Shown here piece after piece: positions 17,397 through 25,698 of a stretch of DNA of 57,187 nt; the first letter of the stretch is position 1, and the number at the start of each line of letters is the position of its first letter. Below the pieces are notes generated by a model. That model was not told the DNA's origin. It saw nothing but the letters and a program-made list of their open reading frames with translations, and searched no databases. Origin of the DNA: Streptomyces sp. Act143 (GTDB taxonomy: Bacteria; Actinomycetota; Actinomycetes; Streptomycetales; Streptomycetaceae); assembly GCF_003143935.1 (NCBI RefSeq), contig NZ_QFRX01000001.1:5778529-5835715 (forward strand), read 5' to 3'. The position numbers and the translations under genes are program-made.

Positions 17397-18653
17397 CTAG
17401 GACGGCTCCCCCCGCCCCTGCCGGGGCAGGCCCAACTCCGCGGTCGCCGCTGAGTCACAGAACTCGCGTACCGCGCTCGTCCGCGCCACCACGCGCCCCC
17501 GGTGCACCACGATCCGGCTGTACGCGAGGGACAGGGCCCCCGCCAGCCGTTCGCCGCGCACCGCCAGGAGTTCGGCGGGGAAGCCCGCCTCCACGCGCAC
17601 CTCGGGCAGCCCCAGCACGGCTCGCGCGGACGTGCTGACGGTGTCGTACGCGTCCTCGGGGCGCAGGCCGTGACGGGAGGCCAGGAGGTACGCCGCCTCC
17701 AGCGGGTCGCCGCGGCCCACGGGGTTGGACACGTCCCGCAGGGCGCCGCTTCCGGCCGCCACCCGCACGCCGGCCGCGCGCAGCAGCCGTACGGGAGCCG
17801 TGCCGCGCCGTTCCACGCCGCCGCAGCCGCCCTGCGGCAGGCACACCACCGTCACGCCGGCCGCGGCGAGCTGGTCGGCGGTGCGGGAGGCGATCTCCGA
17901 GGGGAGGCGGCCGAGGCCGCCGCAGGGGCTGAGGGTGACGCCGGGACGCAGACCGCCGGCCATGGCCGCCAGGCGGGACAGGCGGGCGGGGTCGGCGGCG
18001 TCCGTGTGCAGGTCGACCGGGCAGCCGTGTTCGGAGGCTACGTCCAGGACCGCCTGGACGTAGCCGGTCGGATCCGGGTCGAGGTCGGGGCAGCCGCCGA
18101 CCACCGAGGCGCCCATCTTCACCGCGTCCCGCAGCATCGCGAGCCCCTCCGCGCCGGCCACGCCGGTCAGCAGCCGGGGCATCGCGACCGCCGTCAGCTC
18201 GGTGAGCCCCCGCAGCGACCGCCGGGCCTGGAGCACGGCGGCCAGCGCGCCCAGCCCCTGTACGTCGCCCACGCGCACGTGTGCCCGCAACGCGGTCGCC
18301 CCGTGCCCGAGTTGCAGCAGCGCGGCCTCGGTCGCCCGGCGCTGGACGTCCTGGGGGTCGTACGAGACCGGCCCGCCGGTGGCGTCGGAGAGCGCGGTGT
18401 CGCCGTGGGCGTGCGGCTCCACGGGGGCCGGCAGGAGCAGATAGCCGCTCAGGTCCACACGGGTCCCGCACGCGCGCGTGCCGGCCGCCGCCAGGCTGCC
18501 CGCCGTGCCGACCGCCTCGATGCGCCCGCCTCCGAGCCGGACGTCCACGGTCCTGCCGTCGGTCAGCCGGGCCCCGCACAGCAGCAGCGAGGCCGTGTCG
18601 GAGGCGCCGGACGAGGACGACGAGGGGGGCGGCTGCGGGTGGCTGTCGGGCAT
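17397..18653 (-). CDS. CodA-like amidohydrolase lacking several catalytic residues
   Basis: 418-aa protein with the fold pattern of the cytosine-deaminase branch of amidohydrolases. The first metal site is present as EPHAHGD (His81, His83) and the later His is present in VDLHTD (His216). In E. coli CodA the corresponding motif is HCDE with a catalytic Glu, here HTDA; the SH motif after the next strand is LSPCGG here (Pro243 instead of His); and the catalytic Asp of the GHDD motif is replaced by GSGALRD. So three of the residues that define catalysis are gone. Start 18653 is chosen because CTGGAG lies 6 nt upstream; an in-frame ATG also exists at 18677. Probably a non-catalytic or altered-chemistry member; alignment is by eye. 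Confidence 0.8.
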   Translation of the reverse strand: MPDSHPQPPPSSSSSGASDTASLLLCGARLTDGRTVDVRLGGGRIEAVGTAGSLAAAGTRACGTRVDLSGYLLLPAPVEPHAHGDTALSDATGGPVSYDPQDVQRRATEAALLQLGHGATALRAHVRVGDVQGLGALAAVLQARRSLRGLTELTAVAMPRLLTGVAGAEGLAMLRDAVKMGASVVGGCPDLDPDPTGYVQAVLDVASEHGCPVDLHTDAADPARLSRLAAMAGGLRPGVTLSPCGGLGRLPSEIASRTADQLAAAGVTVVCLPQGGCGGVERRGTAPVRLLRAAGVRVAAGSGALRDVSNPVGRGDPLEAAYLLASRHGLRPEDAYDTVSTSARAVLGLPEVRVEAGFPAELLAVRGERLAGALSLAYSRIVVHRGRVVARTSAVREFCDSAATAELGLPRQGRGEPS

Positions 18654-18861
18654 CGCGCTCCAGGGGCTCCGGGTCAAGGCTCGTGGCGGGGACGCAAGAT
18701 CACGCAGAGTGAGTCGAGCCTAGGGCGGCGATCCCTTCACGGCGCGGAGGAGCGCAATAGTCGTACCGGTGTGGTCCGGTTGTGATCCGCCGTGCGGGAG
18801 GGGCTTCGGGGGCCGGTGGGAGGGGTGCCGGAGCGGGCTCGGGCGGGGGCTCGAAACGGAT

Positions 18862-18891
18862 TTGGGTGAACGGCGGCGGACCGTGTAATGT
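18862..18891 (+). promoter_or_regulatory. candidate promoter for tRNA-Thr/tRNA-Met
   Basis: TTGGGT, 18-nt spacer, TAATGT, ending 11 nt before tRNA-Thr. The 249-nt stretch 18654-18902 otherwise shows no credible gene. Confidence 0.55.
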
Positions 18892-18902
18892 CTTCATCGC
18901 TC

Positions 18903-18975
18903 GCCCCAATAGCTCAGTCGGCAGAGCGTCTCCATGGTAAGGAGAAGGTCTACGGTTCGATTCCGTATTGGGGCT
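18903..18975 (+). tRNA. tRNA-Thr (GGT)
   Basis: 73-nt cloverleaf; acceptor GCCCCAA / TTGGGGC, D-arm AGCTCAGTCGGCAGAGC, anticodon stem TCTCC-ATGGTAA-GGAGA giving GGT, T-loop TTCGATT, discriminator T. Precedes tRNA-Met by 46 nt, as in the thrT-metT-rpmG order of mycobacteria. Confidence 0.96.
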
Positions 18976-19021
18976 CTGGTGTGAGAGGTTCCCGTCGCGA
19001 GGCGGGAACGGATCGCATCAC

Positions 19022-19094
19022 AGCGGTGTAGCTCAGTCGGTAGAGCAAGCGGCTCATAATCGCTGTGTCACCGGTTCAAGTCCGGTCACCGCTA
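19022..19094 (+). tRNA. tRNA-Met (CAT, elongator type)
   Basis: 73 nt; fully paired acceptor AGCGGTG / CACCGCT, anticodon loop CTCATAA (CAT), T-loop TTCAAGT, discriminator A. The A-T first acceptor pair argues for elongator rather than initiator Met, though CAT can also be an Ile2 tRNA. Confidence 0.93.
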
Positions 19095-19184
19095 CTGACA
19101 GTAGCCGATTGCGGGGTCGGTCCTTCGATCGGCTACTCTTCTTTGCGTTAAATCAGTCCTATCCGTTCGTCAAGGAGCACTCAC

Positions 19185-19349
19185 GTGGCTGCCACCGACG
19201 TCCGCCCGAAGATCACGCTGGCCTGCGTGGAGTGCAAGGAGCGGAACTACATCACCAAGAAGAACCGGCGTAACAACCCGGACCGTATGGAGATGAAGAA
19301 GCACTGCCCGCGTTGCAACGCGCACACCGCGCACCGCGAGACGCGATAA
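19185..19349 (+). CDS. rpmG: 50S ribosomal protein L33
   Basis: 54 aa, GTG start behind AAGGAG. The zinc-binding (C+) form of L33: ACVECKERNYITKKNRRNNPDRMEMKKHCPRCNAHTAHRETR, with two CxxC pairs (CVEC, CPRC). Streptomyces also has Cys-free paralogues regulated by zinc, so this is the zinc-dependent housekeeping copy. It lies after tRNA-Thr/tRNA-Met and before the MaoC dehydratases, the same order as rpmG2-hadABC of mycobacteria. A strong terminator follows immediately. Confidence 0.95.
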   Translation: MAATDVRPKITLACVECKERNYITKKNRRNNPDRMEMKKHCPRCNAHTAHRETR

Positions 19350-19360
19350 ATCAGGCTCGT

Positions 19361-19401
19361 ACGCGAGGCCGTCCCCAGTAGTCAGGGGGGCGGCCTCGCG
19401 T
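19361..19401 (+). terminator. hairpin terminator after rpmG
   Basis: 16-bp stem ACGCGAGGCCGTCCCC with GGGGGCGGCCTCGCGT (one G-T pair) and a 9-nt loop. Downstream, 19424-19460 contains several GTACCCAG direct repeats. Confidence 0.88.
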
Positions 19402-19474
19402 CGTTCCTGCGCCGATACCGGCCAGTACCCAGTGACAAGTACCCAGTACCCAGCGATCAGGAGGTGCCGAGCCC

Positions 19475-19927
19475 ATGGCGCTCGACCAGTCCTTCGTGGG
19501 GCGGACCTATCCGCCCACCGACCCCTATGAGGTGGGCCGGGAGAAGATCCGTGAGTTCGCGGAGGCCGTGGGGGACGCCAACCCGGCGTACGTGGACCCG
19601 GACGCGGCGAAGGCGCTCGGTCACCCCGATGTGATCGCCCCGCCGACCTTTGTGTTCGCGATCACCTTCAAGGCCGCGGGCCAGGTCGTCCAGGACCCGC
19701 AGCTGGGCCTGGACTACAGCCGCGTGGTGCACGGCGACCAAAAGTTCGCCTACACGCGCCCGGTCCGTGCCGGCGACCGGCTCACGGTCGTCTCGACCAT
19801 CGAGGCGATCAAGTCGCTCGCGGGCAACGACATCCTGGACATCCGTGGTGAGGTCCACGACGAGGCCGGCGAGCACGTGGTGACCGCCTGGACCAAGCTC
19901 GTCGCGCGCGCGGCCGAGGAGGCGTGA
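19475..19927 (+). CDS. MaoC-like (HadA-type) dehydratase subunit, UPF0336
   Basis: 150-aa hot-dog-fold protein of the FAS1-like/HadA family, which pairs with a catalytic MaoC partner to dehydrate (3R)-hydroxyacyl thioesters. Family traits: VGREKIREFAEAVGDANPAYVD at the N-terminus, VIAPPTFVFAITF, and VVHGDQKFAYTRPVRAGDRL. The catalytic Asp-His pair is absent, as expected for the substrate-binding HadA-type subunit. ATG at 19475 follows AGGAGGTG. Stop overlaps the region of the next start, so the two are co-translated. Compare mycobacterial hadA, in the same genomic position after rpmG. Confidence 0.85.
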   Translation: MALDQSFVGRTYPPTDPYEVGREKIREFAEAVGDANPAYVDPDAAKALGHPDVIAPPTFVFAITFKAAGQVVQDPQLGLDYSRVVHGDQKFAYTRPVRAGDRLTVVSTIEAIKSLAGNDILDIRGEVHDEAGEHVVTAWTKLVARAAEEA

Positions 19928-19935
19928 GGAAGACG

Positions 19936-20364
19936 ATGACGGCGAAGATCGCATACGACGACGTCGAGGTCGGCACCGAACTGCCCGCCCAGACCTTTCC
20001 CGTGACCCGCGCCACGCTCGTCCAGTACGCGGGCGCGTCCGGGGACTTCAACCCGATCCACTGGAACGAGAAGTTCGCCAAGGAGGTCGGGCTGCCGGAC
20101 GTCATCGCGCACGGCATGTTCACCATGGCCGAGGCGATCCGCGTGGTGACCGACTGGGTCGGTGACCCGGGTGCCGTCGCCGAGTACGGCGTCCGCTTCA
20201 CCAAGCCCGTCGTCGTTCCGAACGACGACCAGGGCGCGGTGATCGAGGTCAGCGGCAAGGTCGCGGCCAAGCTCGACGACCGCACCGTCCGCGTGGACCT
20301 GACCGCGACCAGCGCTGGGCAGAAGGTGCTGGGGATGTCCCGGGCGGTCGTACGGCTCGCCTGA
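19936..20364 (+). CDS. MaoC-like (HadB-type) hydroxyacyl dehydratase subunit
   Basis: 142-aa single hot-dog domain with the catalytic MaoC motif: YAGASGDFNPIHWNE, containing the Asp and His of the (R)-hydratase active site, followed by VIAHGMFTMAEAIRVV. Forms a heterodimer with the preceding HadA-type protein. ATG 19936 (MTAKIAYDD) was chosen; a GTG 12 nt upstream overlaps the previous stop and is an alternative. No hadC follows, unlike in mycobacteria. Substrate in Streptomyces is uncertain since it makes no mycolic acids. Confidence 0.87.
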   Translation: MTAKIAYDDVEVGTELPAQTFPVTRATLVQYAGASGDFNPIHWNEKFAKEVGLPDVIAHGMFTMAEAIRVVTDWVGDPGAVAEYGVRFTKPVVVPNDDQGAVIEVSGKVAAKLDDRTVRVDLTATSAGQKVLGMSRAVVRLA

Positions 20365-20400
20365 GCCGCTGCCGGAGCAAGAGCTGCGGCAAGAGCTGCT

Positions 20401-20435
20401 GTAAGGGGCGTCCTCCATGGCGGGGCGCCCCTTAC
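20401..20435 (+). terminator. hairpin terminator after the dehydratase pair
   Basis: Perfect 10-bp stem GTAAGGGGCG / CGCCCCTTAC with a 15-nt loop, 37 nt after the stop. Confidence 0.75.
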
Positions 20436-20468
20436 CTGTTGCCTGCGGTGGGTTTCCGCCGCGACCGC

Positions 20469-20498
20469 TTGACTTAGTTAGTGATTGAGTACTAACTT
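20469..20498 (+). promoter_or_regulatory. promoter/operator of the TetR gene
   Basis: TTGACT (20469-20474), 18-nt spacer, TAACTT (20493-20498). Embedded is the inverted repeat AGTTAGT-N8-ACTAACT (20476-20482 / 20491-20497). The predicted transcription start falls on or next to the ATG at 20506, so the message would be leaderless. The same half-site recurs before the MFS gene. Confidence 0.72.
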
Positions 20499-20505
20499 AC
20501 CGGGC

Positions 20506-21075
20506 ATGGTCAGGATGAGCGCAGAGGAGAGGCGCGAGAGCGTCATCCGCGCGGCGACGATCGAGTTCGCGCGCGGCGGTTACCACGGCACTTCGACCGA
20601 GGCGATCGCCAAGCGGGTCGGGGTCTCGCAGCCGTATCTCTTCCGGCTCTTCCCCGGCAAGAAGGCGATCTTCCTGGCGGCCGCCCAGCGGTGCGTGGAG
20701 GAGACGATCCGTACGTTCCAGGAGGCCGCCGAAGGGCTGGAGGGCGAAGCGGCCCTGCATGCCATGGCCAACGCGTACACCAAGGTCATCGCGGAGCGGC
20801 CGGAGCGGCTGCTGATGCAGATGCAGATGTACGTCGCCGTGGGTGCCGCCGAGGAGGAGGGCGACCACGAGTTCGGGGAGGAGGTGCGCGAGGGCTGGAT
20901 GCGGCTGTGGGACACGGTCCATCTGCCCCTGGGCGCCGACGTCAACGAGACGACGACCTTCCTGGCGTACGGGATGCTCATCAACTGCCTGGTCGCCATG
21001 GGGTTCCCGCCCGGACACCGGGTGTGGGAGGGCATGTATCCGTCGGCGCGGACCACCGGTCGACTGGAGAAGTGA
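20506..21075 (+). CDS. TetR-family transcriptional regulator
   Basis: 189-aa repressor. The N-terminal HTH is clear: VIRAATIEFARGGYHGTSTEAIAKRVGVSQPYLFRLFPGKKAIFLAA. The C-terminal part is the ligand/dimerisation domain, all-helical, Met-rich (LLMQMQMYVAVG). ATG 20506 was chosen since the promoter TTGACT/TAACTT predicts a leaderless start there; ATG 20515 is an alternative; an upstream TTG lies inside the operator. The palindrome in its promoter and the similar site before the adjacent MFS exporter indicate that it represses itself and the exporter. Confidence 0.9.
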   Translation: MVRMSAEERRESVIRAATIEFARGGYHGTSTEAIAKRVGVSQPYLFRLFPGKKAIFLAAAQRCVEETIRTFQEAAEGLEGEAALHAMANAYTKVIAERPERLLMQMQMYVAVGAAEEEGDHEFGEEVREGWMRLWDTVHLPLGADVNETTTFLAYGMLINCLVAMGFPPGHRVWEGMYPSARTTGRLEK

Positions 21076-21114
21076 GCGTGAGGGGCGTCGTGGGCGCCTT
21101 TTCGTGAGCGCAAA

Positions 21115-21134
21115 AGTTAGTAATCAATAACTAT
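21115..21134 (+). promoter_or_regulatory. operator before the MFS gene
   Basis: AGTTAGT-N8-ACTA, the same half-site and spacing as in the TetR promoter (left half identical, right half ACTAT instead of ACTAACT), 22 nt before the MFS start. AT-rich island in GC-rich surroundings. Confidence 0.65.
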
Positions 21135-21155
21135 CCGAAGTGTGTTGGGGGAGCG

Positions 21156-22607
21156 ATGTCAGAGCAGCAAGCAGCACAGACCGCACCACGCCGCGGGGGA
21201 GCCGTCTGGGCCCTCGTCATCACCAGCGTCGCCGGATTCATGGCGGCTCTCGACAACCTCGTCGTCACCACCGCCCTGCCCTCCATCCGCGAGGACCTCG
21301 GTGGCGGACTGCACGACCTGGAATGGACGGTGAGCGCCTACACCCTCACCTTCGCCGTCCTCCTCATGTTCGGCGCGGCGCTCGGTGACCGCTTCGGTCG
21401 GCGCCGGCTCTTCCTCACCGGCCTGACGGTCTTCACCGCGGCCTCCGCGGGAGCGGCGCTCGCGCCCGGCATCGACAGCCTCATCGCGGCCCGAGCGGTC
21501 CAGGGCGTGGGGGCGGCGATCATGATGCCCCTGACCCTCACCCTGCTGACGGCCGCCGTGCCCGCCGCCAAGCGCGGGATGGCGTACGGCATCTGGGGCG
21601 CCGTCAACGGGCTCGCGGTGGCGTCCGGGCCGCTGATCGGCGGCAGCCTGACCGAGCACATCTCCTGGCAGTGGATCTTCTGGCTGAACGTCCCGCTCGG
21701 TGTCGCCCTGCTGCCCCTCGCCCGTCTCCGTCTCGCCGAGTCCTACGGCACCGGTGCCCCGCTCGACGTGCCCGGCACGCTCCTCGCGAGCGGCGGTCTC
21801 TTCGGGATCGTCTACGGCCTGGTCCGCGGCCCGGCGGACGGCTGGACGGACGCGCTGGTCCTCATCGCCCTGTTCGCCGGAGCCGCGCTGCTCGCCGGGT
21901 TCGTGATCTACAGCACCCGGGCCGCGAACCCCATGCTGCCGATGCGGCTGTTCCGCTCGCGGGCCTTCTCCGGCATCAACGCGGCGAGCCTGCTGATGTT
22001 CCTGGGCATGTTCGGTTCGATCTTCCTGCTCAGCCAGTACATGCAGGGGGTGCTCGGGTACTCGCCGACCGAGGCGGGGCTGCGGATGCTGCCGTGGACC
22101 GGGATGCCGATGCTCGTCGCGCCGGTCGCCGGCATCCTCTCCGACCGCATCGGCGGCCGGCCGGTGGTGGCCACCGGGCTCTTCTTCCAGGCGGCGGGCC
22201 TCGCATACCTGGCGTCGGTCATCACCGTCGACGCGTCCTACGGCGTCCAGCTGCCCGGTCTGATCATCAGCGGTGTCGGCATGGGGCTGTTCTTCGCTCC
22301 CGCGTCCAACCTGGTCATGTCCAGCGTGCGGCGCTCGGAGCAGGGGGTGGCGTCCGGTGCGAACAACGCGCTCCGCGAGGTGGGGGGTGCGCTCGGTATC
22401 GCGATCATGGGGTCGATCTTCTCGGCGCAGGGGGGTTACGAGACCGGTCAGACGTTCGTCGAGGGGCTGCGGCCCGCGCTGGTGACCGGGGCGGCGGTGG
22501 TGGCGCTGGCCGGGGTGGCGGCGCTGCTGATTCCGCGGGGGCGTGCAGGGCGGCGGGACGTGGGGGTGGAGGACGCGGCGTCGGCGCGGGAGACGGTCGC
22601 GGTCTGA
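21156..22607 (+). CDS. MFS drug exporter, DHA2 (14-TMS) type
   Basis: 483-aa proton-driven exporter. TM1 contains the motif D1-like LDNLVVTTALPSIREDL; motif A is GAALGDRFGRRRLF; motif C region is GPLIGGSLTEHISWQWIFWLNVPLG, all typical of EmrB/QacA antiporters. ATG 21156 follows GGGGGAG. Controlled, by inference, by the adjacent TetR protein through the shared AGTTAGT-N8-ACTA site. Substrate not known. Confidence 0.92.
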   Translation: MSEQQAAQTAPRRGGAVWALVITSVAGFMAALDNLVVTTALPSIREDLGGGLHDLEWTVSAYTLTFAVLLMFGAALGDRFGRRRLFLTGLTVFTAASAGAALAPGIDSLIAARAVQGVGAAIMMPLTLTLLTAAVPAAKRGMAYGIWGAVNGLAVASGPLIGGSLTEHISWQWIFWLNVPLGVALLPLARLRLAESYGTGAPLDVPGTLLASGGLFGIVYGLVRGPADGWTDALVLIALFAGAALLAGFVIYSTRAANPMLPMRLFRSRAFSGINAASLLMFLGMFGSIFLLSQYMQGVLGYSPTEAGLRMLPWTGMPMLVAPVAGILSDRIGGRPVVATGLFFQAAGLAYLASVITVDASYGVQLPGLIISGVGMGLFFAPASNLVMSSVRRSEQGVASGANNALREVGGALGIAIMGSIFSAQGGYETGQTFVEGLRPALVTGAAVVALAGVAALLIPRGRAGRRDVGVEDAASARETVAV

Positions 22608-22767
22608 ACGGGGGTGAGCGGCTCCGTCTCCTTGGTGGGGGCGGGGCCGTTCGCATGCCTGGTGCCGGGGGCGCGTCGAGGGAACGGGGGATGTTCCGGT
22701 GGCGCCTCGATCCGCACCCCGGCCCGACCCGCACAGCCCGGCGGCAGCGCCCACGTACCCTTGACCC

Positions 22768-23823
22768 GTGCAGGAACGACACGACGCCCCCCTCGCCCCG
22801 CTCACCACCTTCCGTCTCGGCGGGCCCGCCGCCCGGCTGGTCACCGCCGGTACCGACGCCGAGGTGATCGAAGCCGTTCGTGAGGCGGACGACACGGGTA
22901 CGCCCCTGCTGCTCATCGGCGGTGGGTCGAACCTCGTCATCGGTGACAAGGGCTTCGACGGCACCGCCCTCCTCATCGCCACCAAGGGCTTCACGCTCGA
23001 CGGCACCCGTCTGGAGCTTGCCGCCGGTGAGGTCTGGACGGACGCCGTCGCCCGCACCGTGGAGGCCGGGCTCGCCGGTGTCGAGTGCCTGGCCGGCATT
23101 CCCGGCTCCGCCGGGGCCACCCCCATCCAGAACGTGGGCGCCTACGGCCAGGAGGTCGCCTCCACGATCACCCACGTGATCGCCTACGACCGCGTCACCC
23201 GCGACACCGTCACCCTCACCAACGCCGACTGCGCCTTCTCGTACCGCCACAGCCGCTTCAAGGCCGATCCCGACCGGTACGTCGTTCTCCGTGTCGGCTT
23301 CGAGCTGGAGGACGCCGGCGGGCTCTCGGCGCCCCTCAAGTACGCCGAGACCGCCCGCGCCCTCGGCGTCGAACCCGGCGACCGCGTCCCCCTCGCCGCC
23401 GCCCGCGAGACCGTACTGAAACTGCGCTCCGGCAAGGGCATGGTTCTCGACCCCGACGACCACGACACCTGGTCGGCCGGTTCCTTCTTCACCAACCCGA
23501 TCCTCACGGACAGCGACTTCGCGGCCTTCCACGCGCGCGTGAAGCAGCACCTCGGACCGGACGCCGAGCCGCCGGCGTACCCCGCCGGCGCCGGTCACAC
23601 CAAGACCTCCGCCGCCTGGCTGATCGACAAGGCCGGCTTCACCAAGGGCTACGGCACCGGCCCCGCCCGCATCTCCACCAAGCACACCCTCGCCCTCACC
23701 AACCGGGGCGAGGCGACCACGGAGGACCTGCTCGCCCTCGCCCGGGAGGTCGTGGCCGGCGTCCACCGCACCTTCGGCATCACCCTCGTCAACGAACCGG
23801 TGACCGTCGGCGTGAGCCTGTAG
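22768..23823 (+). CDS. murB: UDP-N-acetylmuramate dehydrogenase (MurB)
   Basis: FAD- and NADPH-dependent reductase that converts UDP-GlcNAc-enolpyruvate to UDP-MurNAc in peptidoglycan synthesis; 351 aa. Visible: LTTFRLGGPAARLV, the FAD-binding LLIGGGSNLVIGDKGFDG, the GIPGSAGATPIQNVGAYGQE loop, YRHSRFK and SAGSFFTNPIL with the catalytic Ser, then HTKTSAAWLIDKAGFTKGY. GTG at 22768 has no Shine-Dalgarno; a TACCCT box 7 nt upstream suggests a possible leaderless message. The 160-nt gap before it contains no gene. Confidence 0.94.
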   Translation: MQERHDAPLAPLTTFRLGGPAARLVTAGTDAEVIEAVREADDTGTPLLLIGGGSNLVIGDKGFDGTALLIATKGFTLDGTRLELAAGEVWTDAVARTVEAGLAGVECLAGIPGSAGATPIQNVGAYGQEVASTITHVIAYDRVTRDTVTLTNADCAFSYRHSRFKADPDRYVVLRVGFELEDAGGLSAPLKYAETARALGVEPGDRVPLAAARETVLKLRSGKGMVLDPDDHDTWSAGSFFTNPILTDSDFAAFHARVKQHLGPDAEPPAYPAGAGHTKTSAAWLIDKAGFTKGYGTGPARISTKHTLALTNRGEATTEDLLALAREVVAGVHRTFGITLVNEPVTVGVSL

Positions 23824-23929
23824 GACCCGGCAGGCGGGCGGAATCCCGGTTGCCGGGTGCCCGGCCCGACCGGAACCCTGGGGCCATGACGTACCTCTCC
23901 AGGGATTCCGAGACGTCCGGGACCCGGGC

Positions 23930-24637
23930 ATGCGCCTGAGGCTCACCGAGTACACCCCTCGCCTCGGGCCGCACCAGCACCGCATCGTCCGGCCCCGCAC
24001 CCCCCTCCGCCACACCTCGCTGAGCGCACCGCAGCCGATCGGCCTGCTCCTCGGCGATCACGACGGGCTGAACCGGCTCGCCGGCCTGTTCTCCTTCGCC
24101 GCCTGCTCGCGCCGCACGATCGTGCACGTCCCGCTGCGCGACGGGGTCCCGCCCGACGAGGGATGGGGAGAGCGGGTCGACCTCGTCCTGGCCCACCACG
24201 ACGCCGGCCTGCGCGCGAGCAAGTGGCCCGAGCTGCGCCGCAGACTCATCCACGGCACCCCGCTGACCGTCCGCACCGACGAGGCCCGTACCGCGCGGGA
24301 CGCGGAGGCCTGGCGGGCACGCCAGGGGCGCGCGGACACCCGGGAGGAGCTGCGGCACGCCACCCATGCCCGGACGTTCTTCCTGTTCGGCACCAGGGAC
24401 GTCTTCGCCCAGACGGCCACCGACCTCGCCTACGCGGCCGGCTGGGGCCCGCACCAGAAGCATGCCGCCGAGGGGCACATGGCGTTCATGACGGCACTCA
24501 CACTCGCCGAGCCGCCCGGGACCGGCGGGCACCCTTTGGAGGTGGACATCTGCTACAAGCCGTATCCGCCCTACGTCCACTTCAGGCGGCCGGGCGAGCG
24601 AGCCAGTCGTCCACGCCGGCCAGCAGCCGCGCCTTGA
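23930..24637 (+). CDS. hypothetical protein, unrecognised
   Basis: 235-aa soluble protein starting MRLRLTEYTPRLGPHQHR. Distinct blocks: IGLLLGDHDGLNRLAGLFSFAACSRRTIVHVPLR, a central charged region rich in Arg/Glu, THARTFFLFGTRDVFAQTATDLAYAAGWGPHQKHAAEGHMAFMTAL, and CYKPYPPYVHF near the end. No TM helices or signal peptide. Codon bias supports coding. Its last 56 nt overlap the 3' end of the convergent adenosine deaminase gene, so the Arg/Pro-rich C-terminus may be a run-on. I do not recognise the family. Confidence 0.7.
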   Translation: MRLRLTEYTPRLGPHQHRIVRPRTPLRHTSLSAPQPIGLLLGDHDGLNRLAGLFSFAACSRRTIVHVPLRDGVPPDEGWGERVDLVLAHHDAGLRASKWPELRRRLIHGTPLTVRTDEARTARDAEAWRARQGRADTREELRHATHARTFFLFGTRDVFAQTATDLAYAAGWGPHQKHAAEGHMAFMTALTLAEPPGTGGHPLEVDICYKPYPPYVHFRRPGERASRPRRPAAAP

Positions 24638-25622
24638 CGTCCTCCGGCGCCGCCGAACCCCGCACCGACTGCCGGGCCAGCTCCGCCAGTTCCCGGTCCG
24701 TGAAACCGTGATGCTGCCGGGCGATCTCGTACTGAGCCGCGAGCCGTGAGCCGAACAGCAGCGGGTCGTCGGCGCCGAGCGCCATCGGTACCCCCGCCTC
24801 GAACAGCGTCCGCAGCGGCACGTCCTCCGGCTTCTCGTACACCCCGAGCGCCACGTTCGAGGCCGGACAGACCTCGCAGGTCACGCCCCGGTCGGCGAGC
24901 CGCTTCAGCAGCCGGGGGTCCTCCGCGGCCCGCACCCCGTGCCCGATCCGGTGCGCGTCGAGGTCGTCCAGGCAGTCCCGCACCGAGGCCGGCCCCGTCA
25001 ACTCCCCGCCGTGCGGAGCCGACAGCAGCCCGCCGTCGCGCGCGATGGCGAACGCCCGGTCGAAGTCCCGTGCCATGCCGCGCCGTTCGTCGTTGGAGAG
25101 CCCGAAGCCGACGACACCCCGGCCCGCGTACCGCACCGCCAGCCGCGCCAGCGTCCGCGCGTCCAGCGGGTGCTTCATCCGGTTCGCGGCCACCAGCACC
25201 CGCATCCCCAGCCCGGTCTCCCGCGAGGTGGTCTCCACCGCGTCGAGGATGACCTCCAGCGCCGGGATCAGCCCGCCGAGGCGGGGGGCGTACGACGTCG
25301 GGTCCACCTGGATCTCCAGCCACCCCGAGCCGTCCCGGACGTCCTCCTCCGCCGCCTCCCGCACCAGCCGCTGGATGTCCTCGGGCTGCCTGAGACAGGA
25401 CCGCGCCGCGTCGTAGAGCCGCTGGAACCGGAACCAGCCCCGCTCGTCCGTGGCCCGCAGCCGGGGCGGCTCCCCGCTGGTCAGGGCCTCGGTGAGGGCT
25501 TCGGGCAGTCGTACGCCGTACTTGTCGGCCAGTTCCAGAACCGTCCCGGGGCGCATGGACCCGGTGAAGTGCAGGTGCAGATGGGCTTTCGGCAGCTCAG
25601 AGACATCACGTACACGCTCCAT
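24582..25622 (-). CDS. add: adenosine deaminase
   Basis: Zinc enzyme of purine salvage that deaminates adenosine to inosine; 346 aa. Metal ligands and active-site motifs in order: KAHLHLHFTGSM (HxH), SGWLEIQVDP, GFGLSNDE, APHGGEL (third His and Glu), HRIGHGV (catalytic His), CPASNVALGVY, and GADDPLLFG (Asp pair). ATG 25622 (MERVRDVSELPKAHLH) places HxH at the usual distance. A terminator separates it from the upstream aspartate aminotransferase gene. Shares a 56-nt convergent overlap with the preceding plus-strand gene. Confidence 0.93.
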   Translation of the reverse strand: MERVRDVSELPKAHLHLHFTGSMRPGTVLELADKYGVRLPEALTEALTSGEPPRLRATDERGWFRFQRLYDAARSCLRQPEDIQRLVREAAEEDVRDGSGWLEIQVDPTSYAPRLGGLIPALEVILDAVETTSRETGLGMRVLVAANRMKHPLDARTLARLAVRYAGRGVVGFGLSNDERRGMARDFDRAFAIARDGGLLSAPHGGELTGPASVRDCLDDLDAHRIGHGVRAAEDPRLLKRLADRGVTCEVCPASNVALGVYEKPEDVPLRTLFEAGVPMALGADDPLLFGSRLAAQYEIARQHHGFTDRELAELARQSVRGSAAPEDVKARLLAGVDDWLARPAA

Positions 25623-25698
25623 TCGCCGATCCTGCCGTACGCCCCTGCCGTCCCGGTAGCGCTTTCCCCGAACGTGGTCTTGCTCGCACAAACGACAG

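Noticed and set aside
18700..18909. 69-codon minus-strand frame upstream of tRNA-Thr
   Set aside because: Pro-rich, overlaps the tRNA promoter and the tRNA start; no family features.
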